Below are positions 16,242 to 24,923 of a stretch of DNA of 64,000 bases, one piece after another (the first letter of the stretch is position 1; every line of letters begins with the position of its first letter). This stretch comes from an uncultured Alistipes sp. Lineage in GTDB: Bacteria > Bacteroidota > Bacteroidia > Bacteroidales > Rikenellaceae. The notes beneath the pieces are model-generated. The model worked only from the letters and a program-made list of their open reading frames with translations. It was not told the DNA's origin and did no database searches. The stretch covers positions 186,001 through 250,000 of the forward strand of contig CALVCS010000003.1 of NCBI GenBank assembly GCA_944326035.1, written 5' to 3'. A program made the position numbers and the translations under genes.

Positions 16242-18512
16242 ATGATAAAATTTGACGATATGTTGTTCGACATTGAAATGATCCGAAACGTCTATGCGAC
16301 CTTTGCTCAGCGGGTCGATCAGGCGCGCCAAACGACCGGTACGCCGTTGACGTTGGCTGAAAAAATATTGTATGCCCATTTGTATGATCCCGCTTCGATA
16401 CGACGCTATGTACGGGGTGAGGATTATGTCAATTTCCGTCCCGATCGGGTGGCCATGCAGGATGCAACGGCGCAAATGGCCTTGTTGCAGTTTATGAATG
16501 CCGGACGGGATCGGGCTGCGGTGCCTTCGTCGGTTCACTGCGATCACCTGATTCAGGCCAAAGCTGGCGCTGGGGAAGATCTGCCGGCTGCGGAGGTGAC
16601 CAATCGGGAAGTGTATGATTTTCTGCGGAGTGTGGCGAATCGGTACGGATTGGGCTTTTGGCGGCCGGGAGCCGGTATTATTCATCAGGTGGTGTTGGAA
16701 AATTATGCGTTCCCGGGCGGTATGATGATCGGAACCGACTCCCATACCCCGAATGCCGGCGGTCTCGGTATGGTGGCCATTGGCGTTGGAGGTGCCGATG
16801 CCGTGGATGTCATGGCCGGAATGCCGTGGGAACTGAAGATGCCGCGTATTTTTGGGGTGCGGCTGACCGGACGGCTGAATGGATGGGCTTCACCGAAAGA
16901 TGTGATTCTGAAGCTGGCCGGCCTGTTGACCGTGAAAGGCGGGACGAACGCGATTGTCGAATATTTCGGCGAAGGGGCCGCCTCGTTGTCCGCGACCGGT
17001 AAGGCGACGATTTGCAACATGGGGGCCGAAATCGGAGCCACCACGTCGCTGTTCGCTTATGATGCCGCGATGGAACGTTATCTGCGGGCGACGGGTCGGG
17101 CCGAAGTGGCCGACTTGGCAGCCGGATTGCGCGCCGATCTGCAGGCCGATCCCGAAGTGCAGGCCAATCCGGAAAAATATTACGATCGGGTGATCGATAT
17201 CGATTTGAGTACGCTGGAACCCTATATTAACGGCCCCTTCTCACCCGATGCCGCCCATCCGATTTCGGAATTTGCCGAGTTTGTACGGACAAACGGCATT
17301 CCGTCGAAAATGGAGGTCGGGTTGATCGGTTCGTGTACCAACTCGTCCTATCAGGATTTGGGGCGTGCCGCTTCGGTGGCCCGGCAGGCGAAAGCCAAAA
17401 AACTGAAGGTGCATGCGCGTTTCCTGATCAATCCGGGGTCGGAACAGGTGCGTTATACGGCGCAACGCGATGGTATTCTGGCGGATTTGTTGAGCCTGGG
17501 CGGCGTGATTATGGCCAATGCCTGCGGACCGTGCATCGGGCAGTGGGATCGCGGGGAGAGCGACAAAACGCGTCCCAATTCGATCGTTACGTCGTTTAAC
17601 CGCAACTTTGCCAAACGGGCCGACGGTAATCCCAATACGAATATTTTTGTCGCTTCCCCCGAGTTGGTGACGGCACTGACGATTGCCGAGGATTTGACAT
17701 TCAATCCGTTGAAAGATACCCTGCTCAACGAAGCCGGGGAACGGGTGAAATTGGACGAACCGCAGGGTGACGAGCTGCCCGTAGCCGGATTCGCCGTGGA
17801 AAATAACGGATATATCGCTCCGGAAGCAGACGGTTCGACCCAAGAGGTGGTGATTGCCCCCGATTCACAGCGTTTGCAACGTTTGCGTCCTTTTGCACCC
17901 TGGGATGGTCACGATATGACCGATTTGCGGTTGCTGATTAAGACCAAAGGGAAATGTACCACCGATCATATTTCGATGGCAGGACCGTGGTTGCGCTTCC
18001 GCGGCCATCTGGAAAATATCTCCGACAACCTACTGATGGGGGCGGTCAACGCCTTTAACGGCCAAACCAACAGCGTTCTCAATACCCTGACCGGTGCGTA
18101 TGAAGGGGTATCGGCCGTTGCCAAGCAATATAAGGCGAAGGGCATTTCGTCGATTGTGGTGGCTGAAGATAACTACGGAGAGGGCTCTTCGCGGGAACAT
18201 GCAGCGTTGGAACCTCGCTTCCTGAATGTGAAGGTAGTGCTGGCCAAATCGTTTGCCCGTATCCATGAAACCAACCTGAAAAAACAGGGCATGTTGGCCT
18301 TGACGTTTGTCGATCCGGCGGATTACGACCGCATTCGGGAAGACGATCGGATTTCGGTCTTGGGCCTGACTACCTTTGCGCCGGGTAAAAACCTGACGGT
18401 GGTGGTTCGACACAGCGATGGAACCGAGGAGTCGTTCCCTGTGACCCATACCTATAATGCTCAGCAGATCGGATGGTTCAAAGCCGGTTCGGCCTTGAAT
18501 GTGGTGTCGTGA
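16242..18512 (+). CDS. acn: Aconitate hydratase (mitochondrial-type)
   Basis: A 756-residue [4Fe-4S] enzyme that interconverts citrate and isocitrate in the TCA cycle. It has the domain order of the mitochondrial-type aconitases: the cluster domain with Cys in [14 protein letters not shown] and [12 protein letters not shown], substrate motifs [26 protein letters not shown], and the C-terminal swivel domain with [16 protein letters not shown]. Length is normal for this class. The ATG at 16242 is the first in frame; a second ATG at 16260 is also possible. It has its own promoter, a long leader with a candidate fold and an intrinsic terminator, so it is transcribed alone. No other TCA gene is adjacent. 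Confidence 0.96.
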   Translation: MIKFDDMLFDIEMIRNVYATFAQRVDQARQTTGTPLTLAEKILYAHLYDPASIRRYVRGEDYVNFRPDRVAMQDATAQMALLQFMNAGRDRAAVPSSVHCDHLIQAKAGAGEDLPAAEVTNREVYDFLRSVANRYGLGFWRPGAGIIHQVVLENYAFPGGMMIGTDSHTPNAGGLGMVAIGVGGADAVDVMAGMPWELKMPRIFGVRLTGRLNGWASPKDVILKLAGLLTVKGGTNAIVEYFGEGAASLSATGKATICNMGAEIGATTSLFAYDAAMERYLRATGRAEVADLAAGLRADLQADPEVQANPEKYYDRVIDIDLSTLEPYINGPFSPDAAHPISEFAEFVRTNGIPSKMEVGLIGSCTNSSYQDLGRAASVARQAKAKKLKVHARFLINPGSEQVRYTAQRDGILADLLSLGGVIMANACGPCIGQWDRGESDKTRPNSIVTSFNRNFAKRADGNPNTNIFVASPELVTALTIAEDLTFNPLKDTLLNEAGERVKLDEPQGDELPVAGFAVENNGYIAPEADGSTQEVVIAPDSQRLQRLRPFAPWDGHDMTDLRLLIKTKGKCTTDHISMAGPWLRFRGHLENISDNLLMGAVNAFNGQTNSVLNTLTGAYEGVSAVAKQYKAKGISSIVVAEDNYGEGSSREHAALEPRFLNVKVVLAKSFARIHETNLKKQGMLALTFVDPADYDRIREDDRISVLGLTTFAPGKNLTVVVRHSDGTEESFPVTHTYNAQQIGWFKAGSALNVVS

Positions 18513-18576
18513 TCGGGCGTTGAGTCGCATTCCAATATCGAGCAGGGAATCTTTGTTTTCCCGCTTGGCTTTTACA

Positions 18577-18606
18577 AGCGTTCCGAACTCGGAACGCTTT
18601 TTTTGT
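18577..18606 (+). terminator. Intrinsic terminator after aconitase
   Basis: AAGCGTTCCGA (18577-18587) pairs with TCGGAACGCTT (18590-18600) and is followed by a T tract to 18604. The 18607-18791 stretch beyond it holds nothing recognised. Confidence 0.93.
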
Positions 18607-18791
18607 GGGGAAAGGAAAAGGTCTGACAGCGGAGCCTCTTCTTTTTCAGGTGAGACCGGACAAATTGGCAGTTGAAAGAGTAGGTACCGACATTTATTCT
18701 GCAGCTGTTTTAGCCTGGCGGTAAATGCGGCTTTCGATAGAGGTGCCTCTGTTTAGGGGAGGAAAAGCTTGTCGGAGGGAGCCTGCCCGCA

Positions 18792-18832
18792 TAAAAAACG
18801 TCCGTCGATCCGACAAACGGATCGACGGACGG
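18792..18832 (-). terminator. Intrinsic terminator after rubredoxin
   Basis: A perfect 14-bp stem, CGTCCGTCGATCCG against CGGATCGACGGACG (18799-18812 and 18818-18831), is followed on the minus strand by T6. It lies about 20 nt beyond the rubredoxin stop codon. Confidence 0.93.
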
Positions 18833-18852
18833 TCAGGGTGTGGGCCCGAGGT

Positions 18853-19011
18853 TTAGATCGCTTCGAACACTTCTTTACCTTCCTGGCACAGAGGACATAC
18901 CCAATCATCGGGCAGATCTTCGAAAGCCGTACCGGGAGCAATACCGTGATCGGGATCGCCTACTTCGGGATCGTATACATACCCGCATACTTCGCATTTG
19001 TACTTTTTCAT
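18853..19011 (-). CDS. Rubredoxin
   Basis: A 52-residue iron protein, easily missed because of its size. It begins [19 protein letters not shown], has the second metal pair in [15 protein letters not shown] and ends EAI, so all four iron-ligand cysteines (6, 9, 39, 42) are present with the CxxCG and CPxC spacings of true rubredoxins. It carries one electron in the cytoplasm, often for oxidative-stress reductases (rubrerythrin, superoxide reductase) in anaerobes. It lies 115 bp downstream of purB on the same strand and has a strong terminator. The presence of rubredoxin suits an anaerobic lifestyle. Confidence 0.96.
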   Translation of the reverse strand: MKKYKCEVCGYVYDPEVGDPDHGIAPGTAFEDLPDDWVCPLCQEGKEVFEAI

Positions 19012-19126
19012 AGTTGTCGTATCGTTTAGAGTAATATTAGCTGACGAAATACCCTCGTCATGGGGGTCTTATGGCAAAAAACGGGCCACTCCGTTTAGCT
19101 CAGACACGGACCGCCTTTCCCCTCGT

Positions 19127-20479
19127 TTAACAGAGCGTGATGCCTGTGTAGGTATGGGGCGACAGTCGGCGCAACTCTTCTTTGACGCTTTCGGCCACAT
19201 CGAGGCCTTCGATAAAGGCGGCAATATCGGCTTTGGTGATCGTCTTGTTGGTCCGGGTAAGCGCTTTGAGCGCTTCGTACGGATTGGGGTACTGTTCACG
19301 GCGCAGGATTGTCTGAATCCCTTCCGCCACGACGGCCCAGTTGTTGTCGAGGTCTTCGTTGATCTTGTCGAGGTTGATGATCAGTTTGCTCAACCCCTTG
19401 AGAATCGACTTGAAGGCCACGACGGTATGGGCGACCGGAACCCCTACATTCCGCAGAACTGTCGAGTCGGTCAGGTCGCGTTGCAGACGCGAGATCGGTA
19501 GCTTGCCCGACAGATGGGTGAAAATCGCGTTGGCAATCCCCAGGTTCCCTTCGGCATTTTCGAAGTCGATGGGGTTCACCTTGTGCGGCATGGCTGACGA
19601 TCCAACCTCTCCGGGTTTGATCCGCTGTTTGAAATATTCCATCGAGACATAGGTCCAGATGTCGCGGCACAGGTCGATCAGAATGGTGTTGATGCGTTTG
19701 AAGCAGTCGAAAATGGCGGCGATATTGTCGTAGTGTTCGATTTGGGTGGTGATCTGCGAACGTTCCAGACCCAGCACGTCGTTGACGAAGTGGTTGGCGA
19801 AAGCGACCCAGTCTACGTCGGGATAGGCGGCTTTGTGGGCGTTGAAGTTCCCGGTGGCCCCTCCGAATTTAGCCGGCGAAGGAATAGCCTTCAGTTGGGT
19901 AATCTGTTTGGTGAGGCGTTCGACGAAGACCATCACCTCTTTGCCCAATTTCGTGGGGGAGGCCGGTTGGCCGTGGGTGCGGGCCAGCAACGGAATTTCG
20001 GCCCACTCTTTGGCCATGGCTTTCAGTTGGGCGACCAGTTGTTCCAACAGCGGATAGTAGACGTCGTTGGCGGCGTCGCGCAGGCTGTAAGGCATGGCCG
20101 TATTGTTGATGTCCTGCGAGGTGAGACCGAAATGAACGAACTCTTTGTAGGCTTTCAGCCCCAAGGCTTCCATCTTCTCTTTGACGAGGTATTCCACGGC
20201 CTTGACATCGTGGTTGGTGGTTCGTTCGATCTCCTTGACCCGCAGGGCGTCTGCTTCGTTGAAGTCGCGATAGATGTCGCGCAGGGGTTCGAACAGGGTC
20301 TTGTCTACGCCGGCGAGTTGAGGCAGCGGCAGTTCACACAGGGCGATGAAATATTCGATCTCTACCAATACGCGGTAGCGGATCAAAGCCGATTCGGAAA
20401 AATAGTCCGCCAACACTTCGCAGGCGCCGCGATAGCGTCCGTCGATAGGAGAGATGGCGGTCAGCGTGTTCAGTTCCAT
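19127..20479 (-). CDS. purB: Adenylosuccinate lyase
   Basis: A 450-residue lyase of the fumarase/aspartase superfamily, acting twice in purine synthesis (SAICAR to AICAR, and adenylosuccinate to AMP). The signature SSAMPHKVNPIDFENAEG carries the mobile catalytic serine loop; TAISPIDGRYRG at the N-terminus and the conserved TSQDINNTAMP and RTHGQPASPTKLGKE are also present. The longer open frame to 20608 is rejected because a promoter at 20501-20532 lies inside it and MELNTLTAISPIDGRY fits the family start. It is the E. coli-like long form. Confidence 0.97.
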   Translation of the reverse strand: MELNTLTAISPIDGRYRGACEVLADYFSESALIRYRVLVEIEYFIALCELPLPQLAGVDKTLFEPLRDIYRDFNEADALRVKEIERTTNHDVKAVEYLVKEKMEALGLKAYKEFVHFGLTSQDINNTAMPYSLRDAANDVYYPLLEQLVAQLKAMAKEWAEIPLLARTHGQPASPTKLGKEVMVFVERLTKQITQLKAIPSPAKFGGATGNFNAHKAAYPDVDWVAFANHFVNDVLGLERSQITTQIEHYDNIAAIFDCFKRINTILIDLCRDIWTYVSMEYFKQRIKPGEVGSSAMPHKVNPIDFENAEGNLGIANAIFTHLSGKLPISRLQRDLTDSTVLRNVGVPVAHTVVAFKSILKGLSKLIINLDKINEDLDNNWAVVAEGIQTILRREQYPNPYEALKALTRTNKTITKADIAAFIEGLDVAESVKEELRRLSPHTYTGITLC

Positions 20480-20500
20480 ATCGTTTGAAAGTTTTAAAAT

Positions 20501-20532
20501 ACAAAGATAGTCGTATTCCCGGGGATTGCAAA
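20501..20532 (-). promoter_or_regulatory. purB promoter
   Basis: On the minus strand TATCTTTGT (20501-20509) matches the -7 consensus, and TTTG at 20529-20532 is the -33 element with a 19-bp spacer. Transcription starts near 20494, 15 nt before the ATG at 20479. Confidence 0.82.
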
Positions 20533-20561
20533 TCGTCGAGGGGGTTGGCCTCAGAAATTTT

Positions 20562-20591
20562 CCGTCTTTCCCTCCGAAAAGGGAAAGACGG
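20562..20591. repeat. Perfect 11-bp inverted repeat
   Basis: CCGTCTTTCCC (20562-20572) and GGGAAAGACGG (20581-20591) form a strong hairpin between the GH78 stop and the purB promoter. Neither strand shows a clear T tract after it, so it may act as a transcript end for the GH78 gene by structure alone, or merely stabilise the 3' end. Confidence 0.6.
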
Positions 20592-20618
20592 AAAAGGAGT
20601 GCCGACAATCCGGAGGGA

Positions 20619-23039
20619 TCAGAGCTGGATGGTGTTGACGCCGCTGTGCAGAGAAAGAGTCTGATCCGCCCAGACGAAATCGCCTTGCAGACCTTCGGGC
20701 AGGACGACCTCGCCGGAGAGGTGTCCTCGTCGGTGGGTCAACGTTACCCGAATCTCGCCCAGCGGATGGGGCATGCGTCCCTCGATCTGTTTCAGATGGC
20801 CGGGGTGAGGGGCGATCCGGACCTTCGAGAAGCCGGGGGCGGCCGATTCGATGCCGCAGATCGTGGCCAGGAATTCATAATTGGGACTTGAACTCCAGGC
20901 ATGACAGTCGGATCGGGTCGGTTCCGGTTTTTCGGCGAAGGTGGTCAGCCCCAGGTCGATCATCTTCGCCCAGGGGCCCAACATTTGGCTATAACGGTCC
21001 CCCAGGCCGGCTTTTTTGAGGGCCCGGGTCAGGTAGAACCGATAATAGAAGGTGGCTTGGGCCAGGGTGGTGTCGCTGTCCAGTCGTTCGAAAACGGCTG
21101 TCTGATCGGCGACGGGAATCGCATCGGTCAGAATACCCATGATGTTGGCGTGCTGGCTGAAGGTGGGGCTGCCGATGTAGTCGTGTAACAGGCCTCGTTC
21201 CGGATCCCAACATTGCCGATAGGTGTTTTCCTGGAGGGCGTGCCGAAGTGAATCGTAGTGGTCGGCTTCATAGCTCCGGCCGAAATGACGCATCAGGGCA
21301 GCGGCATCGCGCAGAGCATCGGCCAGGTGCAGGGTGACGATCGACGAGCCGTACTGTTCGCTCTCGGGCGGCGTGCCGGGACCCGGGGTCAGAGGCGGAT
21401 TCCAGGCCGGCACCCAGTCTACGAAATTCCAGTGCGGAACCCGGCTGCGGACCATGCCGGTAGCGGGGTCGATCAGGCTTTCGTACTGGCTCAGAATGGA
21501 GACGATCCCGGGCAGCATACCCTGCAGGAAGGGTTCATCGTCGCGATACATCCAGTAGTCGTGGAGCATGTTGATCCAGTAGAGCGAGAAGGGTGGGATG
21601 AATTGCGGGTTCATGCCCGGATAGTGACAGGCGGTGAACCCTTCCGACGTGCGCGAGCGGTCGAAAGCCCGAAGGGCTTGTCGCATCAGCCGGTCATCGC
21701 CCGAGATATAGAGCGAGATCAGCGATTGAATCCGGGTGTCGCCCACATACTGGAGTTGCTCGTAGTACGGGCAGTCGAAGTAGGTTTCGACGGCGCAGAG
21801 CCGGGCCGTATGCCAGCCGACCTCCCAGATGCGATCGAGCAGCGGATCGTCCGATGAGAAGGAACCCACTTCCTGGAAGGGATAGCCCGTAAACATGCCG
21901 TAAAGATCTTCGAGTACCAGCGGTTGTTCGGCCGTGGTGATCTCCAGTTGCAGGTAGCGGAACGTGCGGAACCACAGCGTGCGATAGAGCCGATGGTCGG
22001 CGCCGTCGGGGTAGATCAGGTCATAGTTTTTGCTGGTTCCGTTTTGGATGTTGCGACCTTCGATGTCGTTACGGTTTCCTTTCTGTTGGTGTTCGTCGAA
22101 CAGCGCTTCGGCAAAACTCATCCGGATACAGGCCCCTTTCCCGCCGCTGACCAGTAGTTCGGGGTAGGCATTGGTCAGGAAGGTCTGGTCGAGCAGAATC
22201 GAGCAGGAGGTATGGGCCGGAATGGTCAGCGGATCGTTTCCGTCGATAAAGCGGGTCAGGGTTTGAACTCCTTCGCTACGGCGGATCTGCGGAATGCGTT
22301 GCAGGGTCTCTTCCATCAGGGGAATCTCCCGCGGAACCAGCCCCCAGTCATAGCCACCGTAGAGGGAGGTGCCGTAGGGGGTGCCGGGACGTCCGATCAG
22401 GGCCTTGTCCCAATCCGAGTCGTCGTAGTCGGTTTGTTCCCAGCCCCACAGATATTTCTCGCCGCGGATCGAGTCTCCGGTTCCCACAAAACTGGTGTAG
22501 AGCGGCCCGAAAGCCTGGTCGCGGCGTGCCAACCAGCCGGCGTCACGGGTTGTGGAGACGATCGCTTCGGTCGGACCATTGCCTTGGACAATCAGACCGG
22601 TTTGGTTGGTCAGTTGGGCGCAGGGACGGTAGATTCCCAGGTTCCAGACCAGCACGGCCAATGTGTTTTTCCCGGGTTGAAGGAGCGGAGCGATGTCCAC
22701 GGTTTCGTAGACCCAGGCGAGACGATCGCCGCGGGCCGGGCCCCAACAGGCCGGCGTACCGTTGACATACAGCCGGTAGCGGTTATCGGCCGAGATATTG
22801 ATGACGAAGGTGTCGGGCACTTCGTCCAGGTTGAAATTGCGTCGGAAGTGATACACCCCGTAGTCGTACGGGGAGGTGTTTGTGGAGGTGATCCAGAAAG
22901 ATTCCCAAGGCTGTGTCAGTACAGATTCGGAAGGGGTTGCGGCTTGCACTGCGGGAGGGGTCGGACGGGCCGCGGTCGGAATCGACAGGCAGAGCGACAG
23001 GCTCCCCAAACCGATGGCCAGAAAAGAGGTTATACGCAT
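20619..23039 (-). CDS. Secreted GH78-type alpha-L-rhamnosidase
   Basis: An 806-residue protein with a signal peptide (cleaved around residue 24, after SIPTAARP). It has an N-terminal beta-sandwich with the carbohydrate-binding look of GH78 enzymes (VINISADNRYRLYVNGTPA, GKNTLAVLVWNLG), then an (alpha/alpha)6 barrel. The stretch TYFDCPYYEQLQYVGDTRIQ corresponds to the GH78 catalytic-site motif that usually reads DCPxRxE..GW.GDxQ, and a C-terminal beta domain follows. Substitutions in that motif leave the true substrate uncertain. It likely releases terminal rhamnose from glycans in the periplasm or outside. The gene lies just below a polysaccharide flippase gene on the same strand but has its own promoter. 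Confidence 0.8.
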   Translation of the reverse strand: MRITSFLAIGLGSLSLCLSIPTAARPTPPAVQAATPSESVLTQPWESFWITSTNTSPYDYGVYHFRRNFNLDEVPDTFVINISADNRYRLYVNGTPACWGPARGDRLAWVYETVDIAPLLQPGKNTLAVLVWNLGIYRPCAQLTNQTGLIVQGNGPTEAIVSTTRDAGWLARRDQAFGPLYTSFVGTGDSIRGEKYLWGWEQTDYDDSDWDKALIGRPGTPYGTSLYGGYDWGLVPREIPLMEETLQRIPQIRRSEGVQTLTRFIDGNDPLTIPAHTSCSILLDQTFLTNAYPELLVSGGKGACIRMSFAEALFDEHQQKGNRNDIEGRNIQNGTSKNYDLIYPDGADHRLYRTLWFRTFRYLQLEITTAEQPLVLEDLYGMFTGYPFQEVGSFSSDDPLLDRIWEVGWHTARLCAVETYFDCPYYEQLQYVGDTRIQSLISLYISGDDRLMRQALRAFDRSRTSEGFTACHYPGMNPQFIPPFSLYWINMLHDYWMYRDDEPFLQGMLPGIVSILSQYESLIDPATGMVRSRVPHWNFVDWVPAWNPPLTPGPGTPPESEQYGSSIVTLHLADALRDAAALMRHFGRSYEADHYDSLRHALQENTYRQCWDPERGLLHDYIGSPTFSQHANIMGILTDAIPVADQTAVFERLDSDTTLAQATFYYRFYLTRALKKAGLGDRYSQMLGPWAKMIDLGLTTFAEKPEPTRSDCHAWSSSPNYEFLATICGIESAAPGFSKVRIAPHPGHLKQIEGRMPHPLGEIRVTLTHRRGHLSGEVVLPEGLQGDFVWADQTLSLHSGVNTIQL

Positions 23040-23052
23040 AGGTCGGACAATT

Positions 23053-23083
23053 AGGTTATCTTCTCAGACATGAGGTTATCTTC
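23053..23083 (-). promoter_or_regulatory. Candidate operator: 11-bp direct repeat, 20-bp period
   Basis: AGGTTATCTTC occurs at 23053-23063 and again, identically, at 23073-23083. The centres are exactly 20 bp apart, about two helical turns, and the pair overlaps the -7 region and the initiation region of the GH78 gene. This is the geometry of a dimeric regulator binding one face of the DNA. No regulator gene is adjacent. Confidence 0.6.
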
Positions 23084-23113
23084 AAAGGTAACAAAATTTT
23101 TGAGGGGATCCAA
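23082..23113 (-). promoter_or_regulatory. GH78 gene promoter
   Basis: On the minus strand TACCTTTGA (23082-23090) is the -7 element with one mismatch in the last position, and TTG at 23111-23113 is a -33 element with a 20-bp spacer. Transcription would start near 23075, within the direct repeat. Confidence 0.55.
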
Positions 23114-23136
23114 CAGGGCGTAGACGGAGGAGCGTA

Positions 23137-24630
23137 TTAGCGCGTCCGGATCCAGGATCCCAGGCGACGCAGCCAATTTTCCAGGGTCAGGTTGAGGGCG
23201 GGCGAGAGTTTTAACAGATAGATCGGCCCTCCGAACAGCAGGGAGAGCAGCAGGGTCCGAACCGGAGCGTCCAGCCACCAACCTCCCATCTGGGGAATGG
23301 CGGCAGAGAGCAGGGCACCGACCAGCGTCAACCCCAGGACGGCGAGATCGCCCCGGCCGAACGGTTGCAGCCGGAAGAATTTCCAGACGAACAGAATGCG
23401 CAAGAGGTTGTAGACGATGACCGTAATCATGGTCGCCAGGGCGGCTCCGTTCATGCCCAGATGGGGGATCAGCAGGGCGTTGGTGCCGACGGTCATGAAT
23501 ACCAGCAGGATGGAGAACGAAAAGTCGTAACGGTATCGTTTGGAGGTGATGAGAATCACGCCGGTCAGACCGGAATACATTTCAAAGATGCGTCCCAGGC
23601 CCAGAAACAGAAAGACGTATCGCCCGGCGGCGTAAGAGGCGGGCATTAGGCTGAAAATGTTGTCGAGGTTGATCCAGATGGCCAGGAAGATGTAGCATCC
23701 GATGATGAGGTTCATTTGGGAGACTTCGCGATGCATCTCCTGCATGCGGGTCATGGCGCGTTCTTTCCAGAGGTTGGCGACGATGGGGGTCGACACTTTG
23801 ATGACCGAGCGGTTGGGAATCATCATGGCGCTGACCATGTACATCATGACCGAATAGATCCCGCCCTGGACCAAGCCCTGGATCCCGGCCAGCATGGTTT
23901 GGTCGATCACGTTGGTGATATAGACCGATGCGCCGCCGAGGTATTGCCACAGACCGTAGGTGCCGGCGATAGCCACCAGGGTTCGGGTTCGCGAGGTGAA
24001 GACCGGTCGCAGGCTGATTTGTCGGAGCCAGGCCGTATAGAGCAGCAGGATGATCGTGGGGACGAAGTAGATGAGCACATAGATCACGATGAACTGTTCG
24101 AAATCGATCAGGCCGAAGGCATAGAGGGAGATTTCGAGGGTCATCAGCAGGCGGAGCAGCACGTCGTAGACGGCCGTGGAGATGACGGTTTTGAAGAAGG
24201 CCTGCAGCCAGCTGCTGAAGAAGTTGTAGAAGAGGGTGGTCAGACCCAGCGGGATCAGCAGCAGATAGTATTCCGACAGTAGGGGGGACTCTTTGGCGAA
24301 GTAGTGCATGACCGGCTCTTTGAACCAGAGAAAGAGCAGGGTAAAGAGGACGAAACCGACGCTGATGCCCAATGCCGACCAGAAAAACAGCCCGTTATGG
24401 CGACGGTCGGGGGTGCGGAAAAACGGAAAGAATTTGACGACCGTGGAGTTGATGCCCAGTGCCGACAGCTGGGCGTAGATCATCGCCAGCGAGACCAGAA
24501 TGCTGGTCAACCCCACCTGTTCTTCGCTCAGGAAGTTGGGGAACAGGAGGATTTTGTTCACATAACCGATCGCCGCTCCGGCATAGGAGAGGATGGTGAT
24601 CGATATGCTGTCCCGTTTGACGATACCCAT
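23137..24630 (-). CDS. Polysaccharide flippase (Wzx/MOP superfamily)
   Basis: A 497-residue integral membrane protein with 12-14 hydrophobic helices spread along its length and a short basic N-terminus (MGIVKRDSISITILSYAG). The arrangement and the sequence style match the MOP superfamily of lipid-linked oligosaccharide flippases used in O-antigen, capsule or exopolysaccharide export. No glycosyltransferases accompany it in this window, so its substrate is unknown. The loop GLTGVILITSKRYRYDF and the repeated GxNxxV helices are typical of this group. It precedes the GH78 gene on the same strand with a gap of 97 bp holding that gene's promoter. Confidence 0.8.
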   Translation of the reverse strand: MGIVKRDSISITILSYAGAAIGYVNKILLFPNFLSEEQVGLTSILVSLAMIYAQLSALGINSTVVKFFPFFRTPDRRHNGLFFWSALGISVGFVLFTLLFLWFKEPVMHYFAKESPLLSEYYLLLIPLGLTTLFYNFFSSWLQAFFKTVISTAVYDVLLRLLMTLEISLYAFGLIDFEQFIVIYVLIYFVPTIILLLYTAWLRQISLRPVFTSRTRTLVAIAGTYGLWQYLGGASVYITNVIDQTMLAGIQGLVQGGIYSVMMYMVSAMMIPNRSVIKVSTPIVANLWKERAMTRMQEMHREVSQMNLIIGCYIFLAIWINLDNIFSLMPASYAAGRYVFLFLGLGRIFEMYSGLTGVILITSKRYRYDFSFSILLVFMTVGTNALLIPHLGMNGAALATMITVIVYNLLRILFVWKFFRLQPFGRGDLAVLGLTLVGALLSAAIPQMGGWWLDAPVRTLLLSLLFGGPIYLLKLSPALNLTLENWLRRLGSWIRTR

Positions 24631-24923
24631 GGGTTGGAGGCGGTTAGGTGATTGGCAAAGAGGTCGGTCGTGGGGTGTTCGTGAGACGGTTACCGGTGGG
24701 GCTCTGCGACCTGTATGGTCTTTAGAGGGCTGCCGGGGTAAGGTTTGTATCGTCTCGACGCCGGGCGATCGGGAAGGCCTCGGATGGAGATCAAGGTAGA
24801 CGACTTAGACGGAAGGATTGCTTTGAAGGGGCGGCCAAGCGTCGAAGGTCGTGTCGACCGGTTTCCCCCGGGACACCGAACGCCAGGAGCGGGCATTGTT
24901 CGCTTCCTGGCGTTCAGCGGAGG
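24631..24923. other. Gene-less interval with imperfect inverted repeat
   Basis: About 290 bp between argS and the flippase gene. At 24878-24915 GAACGCCAGGAGCG can pair with CGCTTCCTGGCGTTC with one bulged base, a hairpin just after the argS stop on the minus strand but without a T tract. Frames here are not gene-like. No promoter for the flippase gene was found with confidence. Confidence 0.5.

Noticed and set aside
19080..19115. tRNA-like string TTTAGCTCAG
   Set aside because: It resembles a D-arm only; no acceptor stem, anticodon arm or T-arm follows at the right distances, and purB begins just downstream on the other strand.
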